DNA of 64,000 bases, from contig OY783217.1 of assembly GCA_963678705.1 (NCBI GenBank), positions 9,796,001-9,860,000 of the forward strand, read 5' to 3'. Each line of letters opens with the position of its first letter. Within the stretch, counting starts at the first letter, position 1. Below the pieces are notes generated by a model that ran no database searches, was not told where the DNA came from, and worked only from the letters and a program-made list of their open reading frames with translations. Position numbers and translations under genes: made by a program. Source of the DNA: Panorpa germanica (taxonomy: Eukaryota; Arthropoda; Insecta; Mecoptera; Panorpidae). Positions 1 to 11,714 of the stretch are shown here, in pieces.

Positions 1-530
1 AAACTAAATAAATAAAATACGATAATTAAAACATATTCTGTGAAATTTCTTTTTCTGTATTCTTTGTTATGTTTTTACCACCAAACGCATGTTCGCAACT
101 TTTCGTTGATTTACATAAAATATAACAATTTAAATAAATTATTATTAGGTATAAAGTAGATGTATAATATTTCGTACATTTTTCATGGAAATAATATCAA
201 TTTGAATATAACGTGACAAGAATAATGCGATATCAAACAAACGAAGTGCGATGTACGATCGTCCCTCTGTTGGTGAAAGTAGAACTAATTGGGTACAACC
301 AATGAATACTTTAAAAGTTTAGGATTATTTTTAAGTGGTATGAATGGATGGAGAGGAATTAAAATATGTATAGAGAATAAATCAAAAATAAAATAGAAAT
401 ACCGCATTCATGAAATCGTGTTTAAAATGAAAATAAGTGTATTTAGAAGGTATTAAATATGAAAGATGAAATATCGTTAAAGAAATTATATTTATTGCTT
501 ATACCATTTGTCATTATCAGACTATGGGAT
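1..530. other. AT-rich non-coding DNA
   Basis: No gene, repeat or motif I can support. Confidence 0.6.
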
Positions 531-673
531 GGTTGCTGAACTCATATTTATCGCAAATCTTAAGTAACACTGCCAGTTAAAGAGAAATAACAGTAAATCG
601 TTGTACTGAACTTGTAGCAGGTTGTATATTTTTCTCTCGACTAACTGGTGCGATTGCTATGAGTTCAGCAACC
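531..673. mobile_element. Short MITE (143 bp)
   Basis: Perfect inverted ends GGTTGCTGAACTCATA at 531-546, with the complement at 658-673, followed inward on both sides by an ATCGCA block. Non-coding. Confidence 0.7.
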
Positions 674-2094
674 TTTTTATAATAATGATTCCATTTTTCA
701 CACAAAATTTAATGCAAACTCTTTGATCTATGTTTGTTCGACAGCAGAAAATTGCCGAACACGCAAAACACTTCTAACTTTTATGACTCTCACAAACAAA
801 CTAAATGTGCTATATAGCTAAAACTGTGAACATATGTTCGAGACGAGTGTACCAACATAACAAAATAAAAAAATCGATAATCGAATGTACGTAGCCCGCG
901 AAATTTTTGCCTCACCTTATTTTTTGAACAGACCTCGCATTATACCAACATTTTTGTCAATAAGGTAAAAATAAAACCAAAATGTTTAAATGTGAATTAT
1001 CGTAAATGAAAATTCTGAAATATTCTCGTTTCATTTCACTAAACGAATATTACATTAAACTTGCTTACGAAAGTATCAAACAAACTACTCCATGCCTTCT
1101 TACCCTTCTTCTTTCCAATTTACTCCTCCCTTTCTCTTTTCTCTAACTGATCTGACATGACCTTGTATTTCAATATTTTCAGTGTATCGTTTCAATTTCA
1201 TTCTATAAACGATTACCTTTTTATAGCCCATCTCGAAATGAAAGCTTTTTAGATATTCTGTACAATTTGCTTCGAACAATATTCTCTTTCAGTGAGTATT
1301 CAATTACTGACGTATTGACTTTCATATGACGGGTGAAAGTTTAATACTAATATAATATTTTTTTATTTATAAATATGAAAACAACAGCTTATTATAAAAA
1401 CATGATATGATATAGAACTCTTTTTGGTTGTGTATTGCTATAACTTTGAACTTGAAAGTTTCTTAAATGTGTCTAGTTGTTATTCGATTGTTTAATATGT
1501 TTGTCCTAGTCGTTTCCCAATTAATTAGTTTTTAGTTTATCTTATCTTTACTAATAAATTCTACTTAATTGAATTTTTTAAAACCAGGTTATGGGCCCAG
1601 AGCACTTTCACTGCACCAAAAAACTAAACAAGCGATTTTAGGTCTTCATTAGTACTGAAGAGTTTTGCAAACTTTGAAATAAATTGGAATCTGACCAGGG
1701 AAGGGAAACTGCTTGTCAAGCAATCTTCAATAATTTTACACTTAAATTACAAAAGATGTGTGACGACTTCCATTGCCTTAGTGGAGGAACACGATTCCCA
1801 CGAACAAGATTCCCCAATTCTAGTCGTTTTTCTTTGATTGATTTCTACAATTTGATTAGTTATTAACAGTAAATATTAAGATTGATCGTTTAGTTCATTG
1901 AAAACAAATTGACAGCATGATATGTTGGTTCATTTAAAAAAAACGGTTGCTTTCAATCTTAAGGACTTCATTCCACTAAATACAGACTTCTTGCATATTT
2001 ACACGTTTCTACCTCACTGAATACGAAGAGAATACGTTCAGGGAGTTAATCTAAAACTTTTTAATTATCATGTTGAGTACTTATTTATAATAGC

Positions 2095-2141
<47 letters not shown>

Positions 2142-3164
2142 GGTGATCTGTATGACGTTTCACATCAGTGACATATAAACGCAATGAATAATCCACATCA
2201 AATCATTTACAGTAAATCCTAAGGGCATTTATCAGCATTGAAACAAAAGCTTTTAGTGATAATTCATCTCCACTGATGGAATCAGCAACAGCCTCCCGGT
2301 TTATCACTTCATCTATTCAACGGACGCTGCAGAGACGAACACAATGGTCCTGGTCAGTTCAGATATAGCGCCCCGCCGCCTACCACCCAAGCGTCCAGGC
2401 TTTACTGGACCAATGGCTATCTGGAACACTGAGCTGTCAAAACGTTACAAATAGTAATTGAACTAATTCCCTCCTCCTCTCCCTGTTCCCTTCTCACAAC
2501 GAACAACGAACAACGAAAACAAGTCAGCGTAATATTTCATATATTTTCTCGAGGACCGGATTTAAAGTTTGCTATATGTCAGCTTCATGATATTATTAAT
2601 GAAGGTAATATTGGTTTACATATTTCAGTACCAGTGTTATTCTATTTGTAGTACGACATGTTCAAGTTAGATGGAGCAAGAGTTAAGGGTTTGAATCCTG
2701 GATTCACTATTGTCAATGTTAATAATAATCATCTACATTTATAGTCAATTACCAATATATTACTGTTATAATATATAATACAATTAAAGAAGATACTGGT
2801 CCTATCACAGCGAAAATCTTACGTTGCCTAGGTTTTATGATATGACAAAGATTTTTTCTTTAGGTAATTTTATACTTATTTACATTAACGCAAATGTATC
2901 AATGCTTAGTAGTCATTAGTACCTTAATTATCACTAATGTAGATTGCACCACTCTCTATTATTATACGCTAAATACATTTATGTGGATATAACGTTTATT
3001 TAAAATAAAACGTTTACCTTTTACATAAATTACTTTAGGTTAGTATAATGTAAGTCTACATAACAAAAGTTATCTTTCGACTTCGAATTTTTTCGAATTT
3101 ATTCTTTATTTTATTTCTTCGAATTTATTATTTTTTCGAAGATATTAAGTTATCTTTCTTTCGA
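674..3164. other. Non-coding DNA with one GC-richer pocket
   Basis: Mostly AT-rich, with pyrimidine-rich runs near 1085-1145. About 2270-2520 is clearly GC-richer (contains AGCGCCCCGCCGCCTACC). It might be a regulatory element or an old exon; no frame is convincing. Confidence 0.5.
2097..2138. repeat. (GA)n microsatellite
   Basis: 21 uninterrupted GA units. Confidence 0.97.
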
Positions 3165-3167
3165 ATT

Positions 3168-3501
3168 TTTTTTTTATTTATTTGCCTATTTACTTTTATT
3201 CGTCATAGCCACCATCCAACATTTTTTATACATATTTCACATTTTATAATTCTATTTTACAAATTTCTAAATATTTCAATAATTCACTAATTAATTTTGA
3301 ATCACTTAACAAAAATTTAGTATTAACAGGAAAAGTTTTAATCACATCTAATATATCACTATTCAATTTTGATCTTTCTAAACTATAATTTATGCAATCA
3401 AATATAATATGAGCCAAAGTTCCTTTTTCACCACATTGACATCTATCGTCGGATTTAATATTAATTTTGTACAGGTGAGCTGGAGTTTTACAATGATTAC
3501 T
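3168..3501 (-). mobile_element. Non-LTR retrotransposon (LINE) 3' tail, copy 1
   Basis: On the minus strand an uninterrupted 85-codon frame runs from 3501 to the stop at 3244-3246, with no start codon. It contains SNHCKTPAHLYKINI, then CQCGEKGTLAHIIFDC. The C-x-C-x7-H-x4-C pattern is the zinc-knuckle-like motif at the C terminus of LINE ORF2 (Jockey/R1/I-type elements). After the stop come about 75 nt of 3' UTR, an AATAAA-like signal and an A-rich tail (a T-run on the plus strand at 3165-3175). The element is cut at its 5' end exactly at AGTAATCATTG. Confidence 0.8.
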
Positions 3502-5841
3502 CTCTTATTCCGTATCTTTCGACAATAGTTTACATATTATGACATTAATACAGCTCATGCTAGATTATATAATGTTATATATCTAACTTATATATCAATA
3601 AAAAAATGTTAATGTCTCTTGTACTTGTTTAATGACAATTTAACAGAATTATGTAAAACGTTAGTAAAAAATATTACATGATATTACCTTTTGTGTTTAC
3701 AACCAATTAGGTCAGAGAAATTGCAGCTAAACATTGAAACATCGTCTATATTATTATGTACTCTTAATACCATAAATATGCGCAACTTGTTAGCAAAGGG
3801 CTCCTCCCTAATAAGCTCCTAAACCACCCCCTTATTAAAGGCCCAGATTCTAGCACTGCACTGTGTCTGTTTCATATACAATGAAATTCAATTTATTTTA
3901 AAATATTTTATTGGTTATCAACGTTTTATCATTTAATCAAAATAATTTCCGTTCTTCTACATGATGGAATTTTAGCTATATAATACGAAGTTATTTTTAA
4001 GCCTACTTTTTGATAAATTTATATCTAATGCAATGTATAAAATTATATACGAGTATACGTACATCTTTGTACTTATTTTATAATTAGATTTAGACGATAT
4101 AATTGCATGTCACCTTTAAGGTTCAACGCGCCTTCAGAGCGTCAGAGTGTCAGAGCTTTAGAGCTTTAGAGCTTCCTGTTTCCTAGCTCATATCTCAATG
4201 TTCAGCACCACGCACCGCGGCAGACAGCAGCGTATGGAACATCGTGTTAGAATTTGCATTAATTGCATTATTCGATTCATGCCACTTGTATAAGGTAAGC
4301 ATCAGAGATGCATTCACACAAGCACGCTGAAGATGATATTACAGAAAGAGGAATGCTAATAATTAGTTCCGGTTGATGAGCATACAGAAGGTTAACAAAG
4401 CATAGAGTAAATATCAGAAGTGGGAAAAAAGTGGGATGAACCAAAAAATAGAAGAAATATAGAATATTAGTAGAAGAGAGAATAAGGGAATGAAGGGAGG
4501 TAGATGTCTTCATTTTAGTTCATATCTTGCAGCAAGAATTTCACTTTGATTCCAGAAGCCCTGTTCTTAATTTTCGCTTACTTTTTTCAATCTCTTCTAC
4601 TTTTTAAAGAAATTACATAGAATTTGGAGAAAAGAAGAACAGGTTTTCGTGAGCAAAAGTCAAGAGTAGGGCCACTTATCTTCATTATTTGAGGTCAAGT
4701 GGACGTACACGATTATCTGCCGACCACCTGCCTATACTTCTTTTTAAAATATGGCAAATATTCAACACCCGAGAACTTTCATATAATCTTATGACACATT
4801 CCTTTAAATAAAATATGAGTTAGGTTATTACAGTTATATTTACTAAAACAAAAGTATTTTCCAAAAATTATTAATTATGAGTACGAAATATTTTCGTACG
4901 AGCATTTTAGGTTATGTTTTAATGCCATAGTCGTCAACATGGCCGAAGCAAATATTTGGGCGTTTATATTCACTTTTACCGATACTAAATTGAAAATGTT
5001 TGTAGTTGTGTACGGATCCCAAATGTTTGTGTTTACGTACACAATAACCAAATGTTTGAACACGAATACAACGAAGTGTGAACGCGGCCTTATAATAATA
5101 TATTTCTACATGCTTGAAACTAATTATGATTTCTTTATATTATCAATATTTATTCCATCTTTAACATCAATTCATTAGGACCCCAACAAATAATGCCCTT
5201 TCTCCTAAATTATCCCAATTTGCCACTGATATTACTATATATGTTTATACAGATAACATGCACATGCTTTCACAAACACCATCAAAGGATGACGTATGCA
5301 TTCCGCCATTACGCGTCAGTGGGATTATGCCCTAATGAAATGCTCTTCTAATGGTGTAGTCAGGACGCTAAATAGAAATAATCACAAATATATTCAGGAT
5401 GATAAGTACACGAGTATACAGTTCTAATGAAACTAGGCAATCAAATCTGTAGTCACTTGGTTGCAGCTACAATGTAGAACTATTAGGATTATGCAAAATG
5501 AAGACATCAAATGGCGAGTTCAAGAAACAAGATATGTTTTCTATATTCTTGAAAAATAATTAAATGCTTTGGTCATTAAGAAATAATAATGAACTAGTGT
5601 ATTTCATATTAATATCAAAGGTCATGTTTATTTCCGTTTATTTGAATATCTGGTTGGCTTTTATTACGAACTGGTTGGTTAAGTATTGAACAGGTACTTG
5701 TACCAATTGCGATTTCAACTATCTTACTTTTAAACCACCTAGAGTTATACTTTTAATATAATATACCAGCGAATTGTTTAGCTACAGAGCGACGTGTTAT
5801 ATTATTTCTTATTTTAAATATACAGACCAGGGTACCTTCAC
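3502..5841. other. AT-rich non-coding DNA
   Basis: No gene is supported. GTGTGAACGCGGCC followed by TTA at about 5078-5094 resembles a Harbinger right end, but the matching left end was not found. Confidence 0.45.
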
Positions 5842-5844
5842 TTA

Positions 5845-6717
5845 AGCTGGCTCCAAACGATAATACGAACACCTTCCAACGTTGGACGCATAGTGTGGTT
5901 TTGACCTGCGTCAAAAGGGATTTTTCTACTACCACCACACACTTAATCCACATGTCATGTACTGGTCTTAGAGCATATATATAGAGAGAGAGAATGCTGG
6001 ACCTGAAAGTGTGTCCAAAATGTGTGCGAGACAGAAAGGTATATGTTCCTATTTGTTCTCTACGCGCATGCGTCGAAAGTAACAGTTGTCAAGTCAGAGC
6101 TGTCTAGATATAATACCTGACAGTTATTAAATATGACATTATATTGATGTAGAATAATGTAGACATGTATAAATATATATAAACTATATATAAATATAAC
6201 TAAAAACGTGATTTCTGTCCACTCCAAATATCAACTATGTTGGCCGTTATCCCTACAGCAACATCTATGGCGTTCATGAGTATATGTTTTCACTGAACGA
6301 TCACTGTTTTTCCGACAGAGGAGCCTTTGTACCAACCAAAGAAATAGAATAATTAATATTTATTATATCTAGGCAACTGTCACTTTCGACGCATGCGCAT
6401 AGAGAACAAATGGCAACATATACCTTTCTCTCTCGCACACACTTTGGACAAACTTTTAATTTATAAGAAATATAGGCTATTCACACTCAATATATATATG
6501 CTCTAAGGCACGAATCGTCCAACATTGGAAGGTTATTTACTTGAAAGTTTTTGTTCAACACTGTCAGTGTGAATAATCTCAACAAATTATTAAAATAAAT
6601 ACATAATTCGTTCCACCGTGTAGCAGGAAACTTGTCATGTCAATCTTCCAATATTTAACTCACACGTTCGAGACAAGCATTTGAATCAAACGTTCACCGC
6701 ATCGTCTGGAGCCGGCA
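5845..6717. mobile_element. Harbinger-like MITE, interrupted by a nested MITE
   Basis: Inverted ends: AGCTGGCTCCAAACGATAAT on the left and, on the opposite strand, TGCCGGCTCCAGACGATGCG at the right. Both are flanked by TTA (5842-5844 and 6718-6720), the target duplication typical of PIF/Harbinger elements. Without the nested insertion (5967-6507) it is about 332 bp and aligns with the copy at 62804-63122. It has no coding capacity. Confidence 0.75.
5967..6507. mobile_element. MITE with ~140-bp inverted arms, nested in the Harbinger-like MITE
   Basis: Both ends read CTTAGAGCATATATATA inward. The arms run about 5967-6125 and 6355-6507 and share blocks such as GTGTGCGAGA, AAAGGTATATGTT and GCATGCGTCGAAAGT. 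It is non-coding. The related element at 62804-63122 lacks this insert, which confirms the boundaries to within a few bases. If the ends are read as TA|GAGC...GCTC|TA, the flank is a TA duplication (Tc1/mariner type). Confidence 0.8.
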
Positions 6718-6720
6718 TTA

Positions 6721-8039
6721 GTGTAAAATCTTTCGATAATGAAAAACATTTTGAAGATGCGTCATGATTTTTTTGTCATGAAAGAGTTCATTTATAGTTC
6801 AGTTTCTCACATTTTTTCATATAAAATGTCTACTTTATCGGCTACAAATGCCAAAATTACTCCTCCTGTCGGAATACAAATGAAGATAAAGTTTATGCGA
6901 ACTATAATTGAAGTGAAATAGTGATAGAAACGTCACTAAATAGGGCACTTCACCAAATTGTTTACTGGGTATATTGATGGATCTTCTATGAACTAGAATT
7001 ACTCGAGTTACATCATTATCTATTTCTATCATTGTTTTAACACCGTTAAAGACATAAATTTAAAATGAATGTTTTGTTTATATTTAGTGAAGTTTATTTA
7101 ATGTTTTTAAAAATTGTGTATTGCTTATGAAGATGTTACTAAAGTGTGCCAACATGATCACTTTTAACACTTTATTTTTAAGATGGTGCTTATATATAAT
7201 TCAATTTGACATCTGACACCAACTTTTAATTATGTTATAATTCTGACAATAAAAATGAACATAATTAACATTTGTTATATATGTAACGATGTTAATATGA
7301 TGTTTTGAAAACTTTCAAAAAAACACACAAGAAAACCATAAGAACTCTGCTTTTTTTTTGTAATCGTATCAATAAAATATTTTATATATCTTTCCAGAGC
7401 AGATCTTTCCTAAATGAACCATAACGTTGGTGAAATATTGTATAAAAAAAAACAATCTCCTTTCCATATGACATGTATCCTGCACATTTAGACGAGGCAG
7501 CCAGTGATGATAGCGGTAGGCGAAGGCGAAGGCCTCCCCCGCAGAGAGGCTGCATGCTGTGAAACTTGCGGTACGTCTTACATGGTACATGTAGCATGTA
7601 GCAGGCAAACACGGAATCCAAGATGCTGATTAATGTCTGCAGATGTTCAACATCTTCATAACATGAACACGACAGACGTGATGATAGCAAGATTTTCTTT
7701 CTTTTTTTTGACATAAGTTTTTTATACACAGTTTCGGAATACTGATCATCTAATTTGCTGTTATAGCATATGCATATATCTTTACATATTAACCGTAACA
7801 GATTTTAAATTAAATGGTTTTTCAGAATGATTACTTCATGATAAAAAAAATAAAATTGTGTCATCTGTTTGTCATACTTCATCTCTCGGACAGATTTGGA
7901 ATGTGTAATTAAGATGGATATAGATTTTTAATTAATGTAATTTTAGAGGTTAAGAAATATGTGACTATCGTTTTCTGAAAGGTACTTTTTGTTTCAATTC
8001 ATTCAACAATAAAAAACCTCTTTCGGGTATTGTAAAAGT
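6721..8039. other. Non-coding DNA with a GC-richer island at 7480-7690
   Basis: The island (with GGCGAAGGCGAAGGCCTCCC) stands out from its surroundings. Frames on both strands are open only by chance as far as I can tell. Confidence 0.4.
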
Positions 8040-8446
8040 GATAACTATCAACAACAACAATTTATGAAATATGGTTCTTGTTTAGAAATAGTATGCATAA
8101 TTTTTTGTTGCTAGTTTTGCTGAAGTATTATACCATTTTGGAATCCTGAAGAGTTGCGCCAATTTTTAAAAGAACTTGCCATAGTAGTGTTCATTCAGAT
8201 TTTTAATGGTTGTGGTGGATAGCAGTGCTATTTAGGTTGCCGATACAAAAAAAAAATCAGAAATATTTGAAAACTTGTGGTCATGGTACTTAAATACATC
8301 TTAAGGTGATTCAATTTTCGAAAATTTTTAATTTTTTTTTCTAACTCCTAAACAAAATGAGATAAATTTTTTTTTTCTTTTTTTCTTGTGTAGTCATTAC
8401 CAGGACCACCCTCTGGTGCCGGCTTATCGTTGAATTTTGGAACAAC

Positions 8447-8449
<3 letters not shown>
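8040..8449 (-). repeat. Dispersed-repeat 5' region (unknown element)
   Basis: On the minus strand it begins ACAGGTTGTTCCAAAATTC, then GCCGGCACCAGAGGGTGGTC, followed by long A/T runs. Starts of the type ACAGGGTGTTCCAAA also occur at 18579 and 52369 (plus). I recall such starts as common in arthropod repeats but cannot name the family. Confidence 0.4.

Positions 8450-8513
<64 letters not shown>
8450..8513. repeat. (TA)n microsatellite
   Basis: About 32 TA units, abutting the ACAGGTTGTTCCAAA terminus (opposite strand) of a dispersed repeat at 8040-8449. Confidence 0.97.
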
Positions 8514-8514
<1 letters not shown>

Positions 8515-8650
8515 CCTTTATATATATAAAAAGGTTATTCCAGAAAAAGGTCGTTTTATGATTCTAACACCAATAATTGAATAACAGTTTTTTAATTAAA
8601 AGGTTACTTTTTGGAACCTGGAAGATTATCAATAATCAAACACACTGAAA

Positions 8651-8844
8651 CGCATCTTTTTCTCTGACGTCATGCGTCATAAATTGGATTAGTATGATAT
8701 TCATTTGTTTGTTAATATTAACACATAAAATTGTAGTGAAAATGCAACATAAGGTTAAGTTTTTATTTGACAATATTAACAAATAAATGAATATCATACT
8801 AATCCAATTGATGACATCAGAGAAAAAGACACAAAATGCGACCC
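8651..8844. mobile_element. Hairpin MITE, piggyBac-like (copy 1)
   Basis: Two long complementary arms (about 8651-8734 and 8764-8844) share CTTTTTCTCTGACGTCAT, AATTGGATTAGTATGATATT and CATTTGTTTGTTAATATT, with a loop of about 30 nt. The right end reads ATGCGACCC followed by TTAA (8845-8848). The left end is eroded. The related copy at 33454 begins TTAA-GGGTCTCATTTTGC, so a piggyBac-type TTAA target is likely. Confidence 0.65.
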
Positions 8845-8848
8845 TTAA

Positions 8849-11311
8849 GTACGCAGTTTGTCGCTTTTGTTCGCAATTTCTATTTTAACACCTTTCCTGA
8901 AATCGTCCGTTTATTTTAAATTGAATTTCTGTAACGTTACATCCGTTATTCTTATCACTAACGACGTCCTAAATAATTAAATTAAGTTTGATAACAACCA
9001 AGTGCAGAAAATATAGCGCTGAATCAAAGTAATACTCTCGGTCACTGTGCGTTCGCCTGTTTATTATTTGTACATTTTTAAACACAATAGAAAAATATTG
9101 ACTTACAACACTTTGAAAATAAACAACTCAAATATTAAGAAAGATATTTATTCAGTTTACGGATTTATCATATTTTTGAATCTATTATAATATTGAAAAA
9201 ATAACTGCTGTATAGGAAAATGACGAAATAAATCTAACAATAAAGTTGGCGAAGAGAACTAGGTCAATAGTTTCGATTTTCAGAAAACTCGTCGTTAATA
9301 TCATTCGTATAATAAGAATTCAACCATTCAGCATTAAAGGACAATAAAGATTTTCCTCTCAGAGAATACTGAATTGTATCATTTTCATTTCTCTCTGCTT
9401 ATAGTCGCATCCGTATCTGTGCCCAGCAATTTGAATGAAATTAAACGGAGGAATAAAGAATGTTGATTGTAGTCGTATATTGTCGGGTACATTACACGGT
9501 CTGTAATAGTGTTGGTGTACGAATATAATATTTTTCACACCATTTACTGCATATGAGTTAAAATAATCGTCGACGATGATCATCGTCACCAGGGTCGAAT
9601 TTATATGAAGCCTGTATATTTGAATGTTATTATTGTTTTTATTTTTATTATAAATGGCTATTTTATTTACAATTGCACATGAACACTTTTAAAACTAACC
9701 TTATAAATTTTAGAACATTTCTAAAGTATATTTTAGAACTAGGTATTGAAAAAAATTCAGATATATTAATTTTCATAACCTATACGCTGCAATTTAATAG
9801 AATTGTTTAACCAATTCAGACAAAAAACCATCTTAAATTAAGAACCGGTTCATTTGTCACCATTACCCAGAGTGTGTAATTCTGTTGAAAAATAACTGTT
9901 CAAGTTATTTTCTTAACAGCATACCATATTAGTTATACACTACACTGTGTGCAGCAAATCATGGATGATTTTCCTTTACTCCTAAAGGTGTGCGATGCTA
10001 GTCTATTACAGACCCTAAACTCGCAGAGTTTGTGCAGAAATTGCATCTGCGTGCGTACGAAGAAGATGGAACTTAAGTTATACAAGCTGGGGAGAAACAT
10101 CCCAAACTAATATGATCACTGAAGTGTGTTCGCCCGGAAGGGAAATGAGGTATAGTACTGAACCGAATGCTGTTCACCGTTGGCACGAGGGGTGCAATGT
10201 CCACGGAAGTTCACTTACTTGAATACAACCACGTATGTATATTTATATACAAAGTTTTAGTTCTACTAGGAACAGACTAGGACACAATGAAATACATTAA
10301 AAATTGTATTGTTGTTTTTGGAATATATGAATATATATTATAATTCAAAATACGCATTTCTTCAATGCTTTGGTTAGAATTATAAAGTTGCAATATGCAA
10401 TATTACAAATACTTTTATACTTTAATACTAATTAAGCTGTCAGAGCCGTTGATAATTGTCCGTTATTTTTTATTCAACATTATATACCCACTTCTATTAA
10501 GGACCCTTTCTGGCAGGATGCCCATGCACACCCATTTTAAGACCAGATATAATTTTATTAGGAACATTCTTAACAGACATACGTATATTCATTCTAGAAC
10601 CTACATGATGAATGAGTACTGACAAAATATCAAAAATTAAATATTTGATTGGTATGAAAGTGTTTTCACAAAAAGTATTTTAATGTTTCTTAAATTCTAA
10701 TGCCTCACTGATCTCCTCCTAAGTTCATCACAGTCTGGCGTCCCTTGGTAGTGATGTTACAGGTTAAACGATTACGACAAGTCATGAGAAACAACGTGTG
10801 AATATACAAAGCTGTTGAAAGAAACAACAACAGTAGGTGGAAATTATCCTAAATTGTTGTTTGTAAACTAAATATGGTATAAGGTATGGAATAACACACG
10901 GATGCAGGGAGATCTTACAATGTGATGTGCTGTGATGTGCATGTGACGACACGTTTTGGGCGTTATAGCAAATTATCTGTAATGGAATCGTGTGTTGTCT
11001 TGTCTACATAAATCACAAATCATCTACGAGGATATTAAAGTAATGCATAAGAAAAATAGCAGAGGACGATTATGGAGTTTGCAAAAACTTGATTTTAGAG
11101 CACATGTTTCAAAAATATACTTTGGAATCGTCTATAAATAACGACAAACAGATTTTATGATTTTTTAACCACGACGTCTAATTGTCACGTCTTGTCACAC
11201 ATTGCGAACCTCCACTGTTGTTGTTATTTTGGTCTTCTTTTTAAAAGCTTAAGAAACTTTTATTTTTTTTTTAAATATACAAAACTGGTTAAATGCCGAT
11301 ATAGCACATGT
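8849..11311. other. AT-rich non-coding DNA (except the 9920-10219 island)
   Basis: A weak inverted pair, AACAACAACAGTAGGTGG near 10830 and CCTCCACTGTTGTTGTT near 11209, may bound an eroded MITE. Nothing else is supported. Confidence 0.4.
9920..10219 (+). other. GC-richer island with two overlapping open frames
   Basis: It follows an acceptor-like TTATTTTCTTAACAG (ends 9919). One frame holds a 49-codon ORF from ATG 9961 to the stop at 10108-10110 (MDDFPLLLKVCDASLLQ, then CRNCICVRTKKMELK). Another is open from 10019 to about 10219 and contains EVCSPGREMRYSTEP, then HRWHEGC. No family was recognised. It could be an exon, an old transposon or chance. Confidence 0.25.
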
Positions 11312-11696
11312 GCTGAAAAGTCCCGGGCCTAACACATAGATAGTTTTATTGTAGTCACCTTTCTTTCAGTTAATACTAACCTTCAAAAGACAGCTGTTAA
11401 TTTCATGATATTCTATTCAGTAGTTTGTGAGTTATTGTGCTAAGAGTGACGCTACTTTTGTTATTTTCAAAACAATGGATCAAAAACAATTTTGTGTTTT
11501 AAATTTACACTGCTTCTTGATAGGAAAAAATACCGTTCAAGCGAAGCAATGGCTTGAAAAGTGTTATGGGGACTCCGCTCCATCAGAAACAACAATAAAA
11601 CGTTGGTTTACTGACTTCAAACGTGGTCGTAGAGACACCGATGATGCAGAACGCAGTGGACGTCCAAATGAGGCGGTAACACCAGAACTTTTCAGC
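11312..11696 (+). mobile_element. Internally deleted mariner element
   Basis: The ends are inverted: GCTGAAAAGTCCCG on the left and, on the opposite strand at the right, GCTGAAAAGTTCTG. Between them are a 5' leader and the start of a mariner transposase. The frame passes straight into the right inverted repeat, so the element has lost its middle, about 0.8-0.9 kb compared with a full mariner, including the catalytic domain. A clean TA target duplication is not obvious at the ends I chose. Confidence 0.8.
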
Positions 11697-11714
11697 CCAT
11701 GGGTTATTAAGTAG
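11475..11714 (+). pseudogene. Mariner transposase N-terminal fragment (HTH domain only)
   Basis: The ATG at 11475 opens a frame of 79 codons. It begins MDQKQFCVLNLHCFLIGKN and goes on through QAKQWLEKCYGDSAPSETT, then KRWFTDFKRGRRDTDDAER and SGRPNEAVTPE. This is the mariner N-terminal helix-turn-helix (HTH_48 type, as in SETMAR), with the typical RWF..FKRGR and D.ERSGRP signatures. After VTPE the frame runs into the right terminal repeat and stops, so the DD34D catalytic domain is absent. Upstream, 11313-11474 is the element's own 5' end. The product could not transpose but would in principle keep DNA binding. I take it as a relic, with no sign of a host gene around it. Confidence 0.9.

Noticed and set aside
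4939..5178. 79-codon plus-strand frame starting MAEANIWAF
   Set aside because: A mirror frame of similar length exists on the other strand, and the right edge (GTGTGAACGCGGCC) looks like a DNA-transposon end, so a degraded MITE is likelier than a gene.
7369..7729. Minus-strand frames of 79 and 115 codons over a GC-richer island
   Set aside because: Two overlapping frames, low-complexity stretches, no splice context and no family resemblance. Kept only as a composition note.
10820..11230. Possible MITE bounded by ACAACAACAGT inverted pair
   Set aside because: The match is short and simple (CAA repeats); no target duplication and no second copy.
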